64,000 bases of DNA from Algoriphagus sediminis (GTDB lineage Bacteria > Bacteroidota > Bacteroidia > Cytophagales > Cyclobacteriaceae). The stretch lies in contig NZ_JAUEPH010000001.1 of the NCBI RefSeq assembly GCF_030403435.1, forward strand, positions 124,001 to 188,000. The letters are read 5' to 3'. A model generated the notes under the pieces. The model was not told where the DNA came from and searched no databases. It saw only the letters and a program-made list of their open reading frames with translations. Positions 10,401 to 17,459 of this stretch are shown here, one piece after another; position 1 is the stretch's first letter; each line of letters opens with the position of its first letter. The position numbers were made by a program, and so were the translations under genes.

Positions 10401-10525
10401 GGCATAGGTAAGCCATCGGTCGAAGCCGTGACAGTACCCCTCAGCTCCCTTGTTTGGCCCTGTGACACAAAGGACACACCAAACACGAGCAGCAGAGCAA
10501 AAGCAATTGATAAAACTTTTCTCAT
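7421..10525 (-). CDS. SusC/RagA-family TonB-linked outer-membrane transporter
   Basis: A 1034-residue protein with a signal peptide (to about VSQGQ), an N-terminal carboxypeptidase-regulatory-like domain (LRGTVTASTDGLPMPGVTI to about residue 110), a TonB-box-like segment EFVVTSFGMEREKKALGY, a plug domain with SusC signatures (VRIRGG-like VVIRGGSSLGG, PLYVVNGIPV, SISVLKGNTAAALYGARAANGVIMITT) and a C-terminal beta-barrel ending in FNLSANF. It imports oligosaccharides through the outer membrane with SusD, driven by TonB. There is no N-terminal STN (secretin/TonB) domain, so regulation through an anti-sigma partner is not indicated, and no sigma/anti-sigma genes adjoin. It is the first gene of the locus. 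Confidence 0.95.
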   Translation of the reverse strand: MRKVLSIAFALLLVFGVSFVSQGQTRELRGTVTASTDGLPMPGVTILDKTRQTGTTTDVDGQYSISVDENTVLVFSFIGFESQEFTVGNLTELNVTLNESANELSEFVVTSFGMEREKKALGYSVTQLEGDKFTESRAINVGNALTGKVAGVNVTPPATGAGGSTRVVIRGGSSLGGSDQPLYVVNGIPVQSGNLGNAGMWGGNDAGDGLAAINADDIESISVLKGNTAAALYGARAANGVIMITTKGGSARKGVGIAFNSNFTVDQVRDFTDFQRIYGPGIDGERPGTQEDAINTATNGWGDRYDGANSIQFDGVQRPYSFTGEDFNDFYRQGTTWNNSIALFGGNENTTYRFSFSNLTNNDVLPNAGFDRNVANINVNSKQGKFTLAVSGQYSKQIAENRPRLSDSPGNANFSMVLKPGNIPLDVMRGDPNKPGAREDGQELRYQGNVFQTNPYWTAYQWGREDNTDRFLGNMSLRYDITDWLYIQGRYGTDYQTRDEFSFTAYGTAFKPLGDYNTNVRTFRENNADLFIGFDKTFGDFNFDGFIGANQMRQTTESTGGGGNDLVVPFFHSVTNVAAPQYRYGFSEFGINSYFGSLNVGWKNMLFLNLTGRQDAFSTLSPDDYKVFYPSATLSAVISDMFEMPNAITFMKLRGGWAQVGGGGPNPYQLNLNYGLVGSGHLGGNLGTIRNGSIPNSTLSPYISTEFEIGADFRFFDNRFGVDFAYYDRQTSDDILNTGISATSGFGSTVVNIGELQNRGVELLVNVTPIVGEFRWDISFNFAHNISEVLSLGTNAAGEPIELINLDESRVRRERIAHIVGEELGMITGFKHLTIDGQPVYNDQGFPVTTPGYETIARGRHPTSGGLTNNFSYKGFNLMFLIDFRAGGSMMSGTNYFAFQNGLHQETLAGRDGSLTVTGVTQEGTPNTWTIPAEDIDLYWQNYARITENVVYDAGFGKLREFSFGYTFPQSFIERTPFQSLSLSLVGRNLALLWSDVPNLDPEAAYNVSGNSQGLEFFAVPANRSFGFNLSANF

Positions 10526-10577
10526 AGCTGGTAATTAAAGGTTAGAAATAAATTGATTTTTCGGTCCGGTACCTCGG

Positions 10578-10597
10578 AGCCAAAGTTGTAATTGGCT
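10578..10597. repeat. Inverted repeat AGCCAA-N8-TTGGCT upstream of susC
   Basis: Perfect 6-bp arms (10578-10583 and 10592-10597) separated by 8 bp, centred about 62 bp upstream of the susC start. It may be a dimeric-regulator operator or a hairpin in the 5' untranslated region. The evidence is symmetry and position only. Confidence 0.4.
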
Positions 10598-10645
10598 TGT
10601 AAAACGTGCTTCATAAATATTTGGGTTATGTGAAGAATACAAGTA

Positions 10646-10671
10646 TAAATCGTTTAGTAATGAGCGATTTA
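10646..10671. repeat. Inverted repeat TAAATCG-N12-CGATTTA upstream of susC
   Basis: Perfect 7-bp arms at 10646-10652 and 10665-10671 with a 12-bp spacer, centred about 133 bp upstream of the susC start. The centre-to-centre distance of the arms is 19 bp, close to two helical turns, suiting a dimeric DNA-binding protein. It is a candidate operator for the glycan locus; no binding protein can be named. Confidence 0.4.
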
Positions 10672-11035
10672 AAGAAGTATCATCCACAAAAAGCCCATTC
10701 TCCAAACGGTTCATTAGATAAAGCTAAAAAATGATATTTCTTTTCAAAAAGGATTTCTTTATTTTTTTAATCAATTTCAAGAATCTTATTATATTTTTTT
10801 AAAAAAGTAAGAAAACTTTGTTTGTTATTTCAGCTAAACCCCAGATGAAATACAATTTTTTAGTGACCAATTGAAGCCATAATTGAAAAAAGATAATTTA
10901 TACTTATTCTTAATTGATTTTTGTTGAATACCAGCCTCTTCGATTCAAAAGAAAATATTAAGTATTAAACGAAAGTACCATCGAATCCAAAGATTATTTT
11001 AATATCAGTTGAATCTGAATCAAGTCGGCCTAAAC

Positions 11036-11063
11036 AAAAAGCCATCCTTCTGGATGGCTTTTT
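11036..11063 (-). terminator. Intrinsic terminator after glnA
   Basis: Perfect 12-bp stem (11036-11047 with 11052-11063) around a TTCT loop, GC-rich in the middle, with A and T tracts on both sides. It lies 24 bp past the glnA stop codon and would end the leftward glnA transcript. Confidence 0.85.
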
Positions 11064-11086
11064 AATTTTGAATGAAAAATATGAGA

Positions 11087-13249
11087 TTATCTGATAAATA
11101 ATAGCTCTCTATACTTCACCAGTGGCCAAGACTCATCATCCACTAATAACTCAAGTTTATCTGCAGCATATCTGATCTTTTCAAAGAATCCTTCTTTTAC
11201 CAAAGTCTGATATCCCTTTGCTTTTCGAGCGATATCTTCATCTGTATTAAGTTTTCTTCGAGTATCTATCATACTTGTGATATTCGTTTTCAATGCTTCG
11301 ATATGCTTTGAAACCTCCTTGATCGTCTCTACCGCTGCCGAATTATCTAGACCCAAACTTTGCATACCTTTGGCATTTTGGATCAATTTATTTTGATAAA
11401 GGATAGCGGTTGGAATAATGTGGTTCAATCCTAGGTCACCCATCACACGGCTTTCGATCTGTACCTTCATAATGAAATTCTCTAGCATTATCTCATGACG
11501 CGCATGAAGTTCTACTTCATTCATTACCTTGTGCTTCGTGAATAGATCTTTTATTTTTTTCGTGGTATAAACATCCAGAGCTTCTGGAGTAGATTTAAGG
11601 TTAGAAAGACCTCTTTTCTCAGCCTCTTTCTCCCACTCTTCAGAGTACCCATCACCTTCGAATCTTACCGCTTTACTTTCTGTGATATACTTTCTAAGCA
11701 CGTTCACCACCGCAATTTTCTTATCCTTACCCTTTGACATTTCTTTTTCAATGTCATCAGACATTTGTGAAAGTGTATCTGCCACGATTACATTCAAGGC
11801 AGTCATTGGTCCGGCTACGTTAGCCTGAGAACCCACCGCTCTGAATTCGAACTTGTTTCCGGTAAAGGCAAAAGGCGAGGTTCTGTTTCGGTCCGTGTTA
11901 TCAAGGATGATTTCTGGAATCTTAGCAATTCCAAGCTTCATATACATGTTATCACCTTTCTCGATCTTGATGTTTCCATTTTTCTCGAGTTCGTCGAGAA
12001 CTTCTGTAAGTGTCTCACCGAGGAAGGTAGAAATGATGGCTGGAGGCGCCTCATTTGCTCCTAGCCTATAATCATTTCCTGCAGAAGCAATACTCGCACG
12101 AAGCAAATCAGCGTTGTCGTGTACTGCCTTAACAGTGGCTACAAGGAAAGTCAGAAATTGAAGGTTTTCCCTCGCAGAACTGCTCGGCTGGAATAAGTTC
12201 ACTCCCGTGTCAGTAATCAATGACCAGTTATTATGCTTACCACTTCCATTTAGCCCTGCAAATGGCTTCTCATGCAAAAGAACTTTCAGGTCATGCTTCT
12301 CAGCAACCTTTTCCATCACATCCATTAATAGCTGATTGTGATCAGTAGCTTTATTAATCTCTTCAAAAAGAGGCGCCACTTCAAACTGACCTGGAGCTAC
12401 TTCATTGTGACGAGTGGAAACTGGGATTCCTAGCTTTAATGCTTCAATTTCAAACTCAAACATGAAATCTTTCACTCTAGTTGGAATACTACCAAAGTAG
12501 TGATCATCTAGCTGCTGTCCTCGAGCTGGGTTATGACCATATACAGTTCTCCCTGCCATTACTAAATCAGGTCTTGCAGCAAAAAGAGCTTTGTCCACTA
12601 CAAAATATTCCTGCTCAACACCAAGGGATGGCTGCACCTTTTTCACATTTCTATCAAACAATTGACAAACCTTAACGGCCGCAGCATTTACTGCATCCAT
12701 GGATTTCAAAAGTGGTGTTTTGTAATCCAAAGCTTCGCCTGTGTAGGAAACAAAGATGGTAGGAATACAAAGAGTGTTTTCAAAAATAAAAATTGGGGAA
12801 GAAGGATCCCAAGCAGTGTAACCTCTTGCCTCAAAAGTGGATCTAATACCACCATTCGGGAAAGAAGATGCATCAGGCTCTTGCTGTACCAAGGTTGAAC
12901 CCTTAAATCTTTCCATGCCTGAAAGAGCATCAAAAAAGGAATCATGCTTCTCAGCCGTCGAACCAGTTAGTGGCTGAAACCAGTGAGTATAGTGAGTTAC
13001 CCCTTTAGAGATAGCCCAAGTTTTAACTGCAGAAGCAACTTCTTCTGCTGTGGCAGTGTCAATTTTAGTTCCTTTTTCAATCGCTTCTACGACCTTCTTA
13101 TAAACAGATGGCGCCAAAGATTGTCTCATTTGCGCATCGTTGAAGGTATTGACACCAAAGTAATCTGAAATTTTATTAGAAGGAGGCGTCGCTGATCTCC
13201 GCGTTCTTCCTTGCACCAAGGACAGTGCTTCTTGTCTTAATGTTGCCAT
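11087..13249 (-). CDS. glnA: Type III glutamine synthetase
   Basis: Makes glutamine from glutamate and ammonia with ATP in the cytoplasm. The protein is 720 residues, matching the large GSIII (GlnN) class of Bacteroidota rather than the 450-residue type I. GSIII-specific stretches are clear: GVTHYTHWFQPLTG, VEQEYFVVD, FEFEIEALKLGIPVSTRHNE-VAPGQFEVAP, EKPFAGLNGSGKHNNWS and NRTSPFAFTGNKFEFRAVGS. The start is taken as the ATG at 13249 (MATLRQEAL, the usual family N terminus); the frame extends to a TTG at 13291, but that codon overlaps a -7 promoter match. The gene is monocistronic, with its own terminator. Nitrogen-dependent control is likely but not visible. Confidence 0.96.
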   Translation of the reverse strand: MATLRQEALSLVQGRTRRSATPPSNKISDYFGVNTFNDAQMRQSLAPSVYKKVVEAIEKGTKIDTATAEEVASAVKTWAISKGVTHYTHWFQPLTGSTAEKHDSFFDALSGMERFKGSTLVQQEPDASSFPNGGIRSTFEARGYTAWDPSSPIFIFENTLCIPTIFVSYTGEALDYKTPLLKSMDAVNAAAVKVCQLFDRNVKKVQPSLGVEQEYFVVDKALFAARPDLVMAGRTVYGHNPARGQQLDDHYFGSIPTRVKDFMFEFEIEALKLGIPVSTRHNEVAPGQFEVAPLFEEINKATDHNQLLMDVMEKVAEKHDLKVLLHEKPFAGLNGSGKHNNWSLITDTGVNLFQPSSSARENLQFLTFLVATVKAVHDNADLLRASIASAGNDYRLGANEAPPAIISTFLGETLTEVLDELEKNGNIKIEKGDNMYMKLGIAKIPEIILDNTDRNRTSPFAFTGNKFEFRAVGSQANVAGPMTALNVIVADTLSQMSDDIEKEMSKGKDKKIAVVNVLRKYITESKAVRFEGDGYSEEWEKEAEKRGLSNLKSTPEALDVYTTKKIKDLFTKHKVMNEVELHARHEIMLENFIMKVQIESRVMGDLGLNHIIPTAILYQNKLIQNAKGMQSLGLDNSAAVETIKEVSKHIEALKTNITSMIDTRRKLNTDEDIARKAKGYQTLVKEGFFEKIRYAADKLELLVDDESWPLVKYRELLFIR

Positions 13250-13288
13250 CTCTACAATTTGAGGTTTTATGGTTTGAAATAATACCGA

Positions 13289-13296
13289 CAAAAATA
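13289..13296 (-). promoter_or_regulatory. Candidate -7 promoter element of glnA (TATTTTTG)
   Basis: Exact match to the Bacteroidota -7 consensus TAnnTTTG on the minus strand, 39 bp upstream of the chosen glnA ATG, giving a leader of about 33 nt. A matching -33 TTTG was not found, so support is moderate. Confidence 0.4.
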
Positions 13297-13456
13297 AAAA
13301 AATACTGGTTCGAAATACGATTTAGCTGTTTTTTGAAGCGATTTTTAAAAAATTTTCTTCCTTTTTGCGTTTTATAATCAAAAATAAGCCCCAAAAACAG
13401 AAAATTAATCAATTTCAGCATTTTTCGGGATCGATAGATTTTCATCTCAATTTATG

Positions 13457-13464
13457 TACATTTG
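13457..13464 (+). promoter_or_regulatory. Candidate -7 promoter element of mtaB (TACATTTG)
   Basis: Exact TAnnTTTG match 27 bp before the GTG at 13492; the predicted transcript would start near 13471. This favours the GTG over the in-frame TTG at 13462, which overlaps the element. No good -33 element is visible. Confidence 0.45.
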
Positions 13465-13491
13465 CAGCCTGTTAATCAAGGGATCAGGGTT

Positions 13492-14811
13492 GTGAAAAAG
13501 GTTGCATTTTATACATTAGGCTGTAAGCTAAATTTCTCGGAAACGTCTACCATCAGTAGGCAATTTGAAGAAAAAGGGTTTCAGAAAGTAAACTTTCAAG
13601 AAAACCCAGACATCTTCATTATAAACACTTGCTCGGTCACCGAAAATGCTGACAAAAAGTGCAAGAAGATCGTAAAGGAAGCGAAGAAGATTTCTCCCAA
13701 TTCTTATGTGGCCATAATCGGATGCTATGCTCAATTGAAACCCAGGGAAATCTCGGAAATAAAAGGCGTAGATGCTGTACTTGGGGCTGCTGAAAAATTT
13801 AGACTTATTGAACTTCTCGATGATTTTGCGAAAGAGCAGGAAGTTAAAGTCCTCGCTTCTGAAATCAAGGATGCTACCACTTACCATACAGCATATTCAA
13901 TAAACGATCGCACCCGAACTTTTCTCAAGGTTCAGGATGGGTGTAACTATGGTTGTGCCTTTTGTACCATACCCTTAGCCAGAGGTAAAAGCCGAAGTAG
14001 TTCGATTGAATCAGTGATTTCTGCAGCTAAAGAAATTGCATCAACAGAAGTAAAAGAAGTAGTACTTACTGGAGTAAATATTGGTGATTTTGGAATTGTA
14101 GAAGGTAAAAGGCAATCTAGGTTTGAAGATCTGGTAAAAGAAATTGATCAGGTTCAGGGAATTGACCGATTGAGAATCTCATCCATCGAACCAAATCTAC
14201 TCAACAATGACATCATCAGTTTTGTAGCCACTTCAAATCGCTTTGTGCCACATTTTCATGTTCCATTACAGTCGGGATCAAACACTATTTTGAGAAAAAT
14301 GGGAAGGCGATATTTGCGAGAGCTTTATGAAGATAGAGTCAATCGCATCAAATCACTCATGCCTCATGCCTGCATTGGGGTCGACGTGATCGTGGGTTTC
14401 CCGGGAGAAACGGACGAGTATTTTCTGGAAACTTATAATTTCTTGAACGATCTTGACATCTCATATCTCCATGTTTTTACATACTCCGAAAGAGCCAACA
14501 CGCGTGCTACAGAAATGCCTGATGTAGTTCCAATGAAAAAGCGAAGTGAGCGATCCAAAATGCTTAGGATACTTTCTGAAAAGAAGAGAAGAAAATTCTA
14601 CGAAGAAAATCTAGGGAAAACTTTCACAGTACTTTTTGAAGACGATGTCCAAAACGGCAAAATTCACGGATTTACCGAAAACTATATCCGAGTTGCAGCA
14701 AAATACGACCCTATGCTGGTAAATGAATTGAAGCAGGTTACTCTTGATTACATTAATGAAGACGGGAATGTAGAGGTTTTGGAACCAGAATTCATCTACG
14801 AAAAGCATTAA
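13492..14811 (+). CDS. mtaB: tRNA (N6-threonylcarbamoyladenosine(37)-C2)-methylthiotransferase MtaB
   Basis: A radical SAM methylthiotransferase that adds a methylthio group to t6A37 of tRNAs decoding ANN codons. The N-terminal UPF0004 domain carries the three cysteines of the first Fe-S cluster (TLGCKLNFSE, INTCSVTE, IIGCYAQ). The radical SAM cluster motif is CNYGCAFC within DGCNYGCAFCTIPLARG; a TRAM-like region follows at the C terminus (ENLGKTFTVLFED onward). The VKKVAFYTLGCKLN beginning from GTG 13492 matches the family N terminus, giving 439 residues. It appears to be a single-gene unit between glnA (divergent) and the branching-enzyme gene. Confidence 0.95.
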   Translation: MKKVAFYTLGCKLNFSETSTISRQFEEKGFQKVNFQENPDIFIINTCSVTENADKKCKKIVKEAKKISPNSYVAIIGCYAQLKPREISEIKGVDAVLGAAEKFRLIELLDDFAKEQEVKVLASEIKDATTYHTAYSINDRTRTFLKVQDGCNYGCAFCTIPLARGKSRSSSIESVISAAKEIASTEVKEVVLTGVNIGDFGIVEGKRQSRFEDLVKEIDQVQGIDRLRISSIEPNLLNNDIISFVATSNRFVPHFHVPLQSGSNTILRKMGRRYLRELYEDRVNRIKSLMPHACIGVDVIVGFPGETDEYFLETYNFLNDLDISYLHVFTYSERANTRATEMPDVVPMKKRSERSKMLRILSEKKRRKFYEENLGKTFTVLFEDDVQNGKIHGFTENYIRVAAKYDPMLVNELKQVTLDYINEDGNVEVLEPEFIYEKH

Positions 14812-14820
14812 GCGAAATCA

Positions 14821-14853
14821 TGAATTAAGACTCCTTTAATTCAAACCTTTTTT
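14821..14853 (+). terminator. Possible weak terminator after mtaB
   Basis: An 8-bp perfect AT-rich inverted repeat, TGAATTAA with TTAATTCA (14821-14828 and 14836-14843), followed by AACCTTTTTT. It lies 10 bp after the mtaB stop. The stem is weak, so partial termination at most. Confidence 0.4.
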
Positions 14854-14881
14854 CTACCTTAATTTTTTAAATCTCATCGAA

Positions 14882-16891
14882 GTGTCAGAGGCTAAATCAC
14901 TACAAATTCTTCAGGATGAAAAATGGTTGCAACCCTTTGCATCCGAGATTAAGTCTAGAAATAATCGATACCTAGGCGCCATGGATCATATTCGAGATCA
15001 GTATGGTGATATTTTAGAGTACGCTGGGTTTCATAAATATTTTGGGATACACTACGAACCCTGGAGAAAAGGCTGGATTTATCGAGAATGGGCACCAGAG
15101 GCAAAGCAGCTTTACCTCATGGGTGATTTCAATTGGTGGGATCGCTACAGTCACCCAATGAAGAAAAATAAACGAGGAGAATGGGAGATTTTTCTGGACG
15201 AGAAAGAGTACGCGGGAAGGTTCGTCCATGGATCGAAAGTAAAAGTACATGTCACAGGAGCCAATGATGTCGCACTAGATCGTATTCCTGCTTACATTCG
15301 GAGAGTAGTTCAGGATGAGAAAAGCCATGATTTCGCCGGTCAGGTTTGGAACCCTAAACCATTTAAATGGAGCGATAAAAAGTTTTCTCCGAAAAAGAGT
15401 TTTGCTGAGCCTTTCATATATGAGTGCCACATAGGCATGGCCCAGGAAGATCCTAAGGTAGGTACATACAAGGAGTTCGAGGAGATTATTCTTCCAAGAA
15501 TAGTGGAAGCCGGATACAATGTAATCCAATTCATGGCTATTATGGAACATCCATATTATGGCTCCTTTGGATACCATGTATCTAATTTCTTTGCTCCTAC
15601 ATCCCGCTTCGGTACACCTGAAGAATTAAAATCCCTAATTGATAAGGCCCATTCTCTTGGAATTGCTGTAGTCATGGACATTGTTCATTCTCATGCGGTA
15701 AAAAATGTGAATGAAGGTTTAAATGAATTTGATGGAACTCCCTATCAATATTTTCACCCTGGTGAGAAAGGATATCATGAAGGCTGGGATTCCAAGCTTT
15801 TCAACTACGGTAAAGAAGAAGTACAGCAATTCTTGCTCTCCAACATCCGATATTGGATGGAGGAATTTCACTTTGATGGATTCCGCTTTGATGGAGTCAC
15901 TTCCATGATTTACGAACATCACGGACATGTGAGCTTTGGGGATGCAAAAGCGTATTTTGACGAGGGAGTCTCCGATGACACCATTTTGTATTTACAACTT
16001 GCCAATACCCTGATACACAAAGTCAATCCTGAGGCAATTTCTATTGCCGAGGAAGTTAGTGGCATGCCCGGACTTTGTAGAAAAATCCAGGATGGAGGAA
16101 TAGGGTTTGATTTCAGGCTGGCGATGGGTATACCTGATTTTTGGATCAAAACACTGAAGCATAAGCCGGATGAACAATGGGATATGTTTGAGCTTTGGCA
16201 TGAACTAACCAATCGCCCGAAGAATGAAAAATCAATTGCTTACGCCGAAAGTCATGATCAAGCATTAGTTGGAGATAAGTCCATTGCTTTCTGGCTCATG
16301 GATGCGGAAATGTATTCCAGCATGTCAGTGCTTCAGGAGAGCCTGGTGGTGGATCGCGGGATCGCCCTGCACAAACTCATTCGAATGATTACAATTTCAT
16401 TGGGAGGTGAAGGTTATTTGAATTTTATAGGAAATGAATTTGGACATCCTGAATGGGTAGACTTTCCTCGCGAAGGGAACAACTGGAGCTATCAATATGC
16501 CAGGAGACAATGGTCACTGGCTGATACCGATCACTTAAGATATAGCCAATTACTTCTCTGGGACAAGGAAATGATTGCCCTGATTAAAACTCATAACCTT
16601 TTTGAATCGCCCCATGCCAGCCAATTATATCTTGATCCTGATAAAAAAATTCTTGCCTACGAACGAGGGGAGCTAGTCTTTGTTTTCTCCTTTAATCCAA
16701 CGGAATCCCTGGTGGGTTTCAAAGTTAAAGTTCCTACCAAAGGTAAATACAAGCTTATCCTTCATTCAGACGAAAAGAAATTCGGAGGATTTGATAGGGT
16801 GGAAACCGGGATGCTCTACCCAACCAACAAGGACTCTCAACTTGAATTATACCTACCAAATAGGACTGTTTTGATCTTTAAAAAGGATTGA
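14882..16891 (+). CDS. glgB: 1,4-alpha-glucan branching enzyme (GH13)
   Basis: Makes alpha-1,6 branches in glycogen. The 669-residue protein starts at a GTG and has an N-terminal CBM48-like domain (YREWAPEAKQLYLMGDFNWWDRYSHPM) and a GH13 catalytic barrel: region I MDIVHSHAVKN, region II DGFRFDGVTSM with the nucleophile Asp, region III AEEVSGMPGLC with the acid/base Glu, and region IV AYAESHDQALVGDKS, then FIGNEFGHPEW. This form (YESHDQ-type region IV, short N terminus) resembles the eukaryote-like GH13_8 enzymes rather than classical bacterial GlgB. No other glycogen gene is adjacent, so it is probably transcribed alone. Confidence 0.94.
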   Translation: MSEAKSLQILQDEKWLQPFASEIKSRNNRYLGAMDHIRDQYGDILEYAGFHKYFGIHYEPWRKGWIYREWAPEAKQLYLMGDFNWWDRYSHPMKKNKRGEWEIFLDEKEYAGRFVHGSKVKVHVTGANDVALDRIPAYIRRVVQDEKSHDFAGQVWNPKPFKWSDKKFSPKKSFAEPFIYECHIGMAQEDPKVGTYKEFEEIILPRIVEAGYNVIQFMAIMEHPYYGSFGYHVSNFFAPTSRFGTPEELKSLIDKAHSLGIAVVMDIVHSHAVKNVNEGLNEFDGTPYQYFHPGEKGYHEGWDSKLFNYGKEEVQQFLLSNIRYWMEEFHFDGFRFDGVTSMIYEHHGHVSFGDAKAYFDEGVSDDTILYLQLANTLIHKVNPEAISIAEEVSGMPGLCRKIQDGGIGFDFRLAMGIPDFWIKTLKHKPDEQWDMFELWHELTNRPKNEKSIAYAESHDQALVGDKSIAFWLMDAEMYSSMSVLQESLVVDRGIALHKLIRMITISLGGEGYLNFIGNEFGHPEWVDFPREGNNWSYQYARRQWSLADTDHLRYSQLLLWDKEMIALIKTHNLFESPHASQLYLDPDKKILAYERGELVFVFSFNPTESLVGFKVKVPTKGKYKLILHSDEKKFGGFDRVETGMLYPTNKDSQLELYLPNRTVLIFKKD

Positions 16892-17070
16892 CAGGACTCC
16901 CTTAGATTATTCGTGCTACCCTTTCTTTTACCATAAAATCTATGGCTACATAAACCATTTGACCTTATTCAGTTTGAGATTATTAGCCGATTAAAAATAG
17001 AATAGTTTTTATAATTCCTTGAAAATCAATTCATAACAAAACAATTAGGTAATTAAATGGTTGTATAGAC

Positions 17071-17424
17071 ATGAGTTCTATATTTACACCGACCGGAAGA
17101 ATAACGAGGAGAAAGTACTTGGTACTTTTTATGGTTTCATATTTCACGAACATTTTGAGTCTTATGCTAATGTGGCAATCCTATCATCGAGAAGCATGGA
17201 CAATATTTTTCTCGTTTGGAATAATTTTGATCGCTTCGATCGTATTTTTAATTGTGCAGTCAATTAAGAGACTTCATGATATAGGAAAAGACTGGAAGTA
17301 TGTCCTTTATTTATTGATTCCACCACCTGTAAACTTAATCGGTTTTATTTGGCTTGCGGCCAAACCCGGTACGATTGGTAAAAATGAATATGGTTTAGAC
17401 CCGAAAAGAACGGATTTGGTTTAA
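17071..17424 (+). CDS. DUF805 family membrane protein
   Basis: A 117-residue inner-membrane protein with about three or four hydrophobic segments. The DUF805 signature is clear: GRITRRKYL near the N terminus, then IKRLHDIGKDWKY and the C-terminal GTIGKNEYGLDPK. The molecular function of the family is unknown. It starts at ATG 17071, with about 180 bp of upstream non-coding sequence in which I see no clear promoter. It converges with the GMC oxidoreductase gene across 35 bp. Confidence 0.85.
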   Translation: MSSIFTPTGRITRRKYLVLFMVSYFTNILSLMLMWQSYHREAWTIFFSFGIILIASIVFLIVQSIKRLHDIGKDWKYVLYLLIPPPVNLIGFIWLAAKPGTIGKNEYGLDPKRTDLV

Positions 17425-17459
17425 TAAAAAGGGCTCGAGCTAGTGCTCAACCTTTCTCA

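Larger units (their letters stand above)
10526..11086. other. Intergenic region upstream of susC (561 bp)
   Basis: This AT-rich stretch separates susC from glnA; both genes run leftwards. It holds the glnA terminator at its right end and two perfect inverted repeats nearer to susC. I found no convincing coding frame and no exact minus-strand TAnnTTTG element, so the susC promoter could not be placed. The long upstream region fits a regulated locus, but no regulator gene lies next to it. Confidence 0.6.

Noticed and set aside
10526-11086. Possible small gene or regulatory RNA in the susC upstream region
   Set aside because: No frame with a start and credible composition; apart from the two inverted repeats and the glnA terminator I saw no folded element I could defend.
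13176-13445. Minus-strand frame covering the glnA start and promoter
   Set aside because: It overlaps the GSIII N terminus and the divergent promoter region; composition is low-complexity Phe/Lys/Asn typical of AT-rich non-coding DNA.
17425-17459. Possible terminator between the DUF805 and GMC genes (GAGC-TAGT-GCTC)
   Set aside because: A 4-bp stem without a proper T tract is too weak to call.
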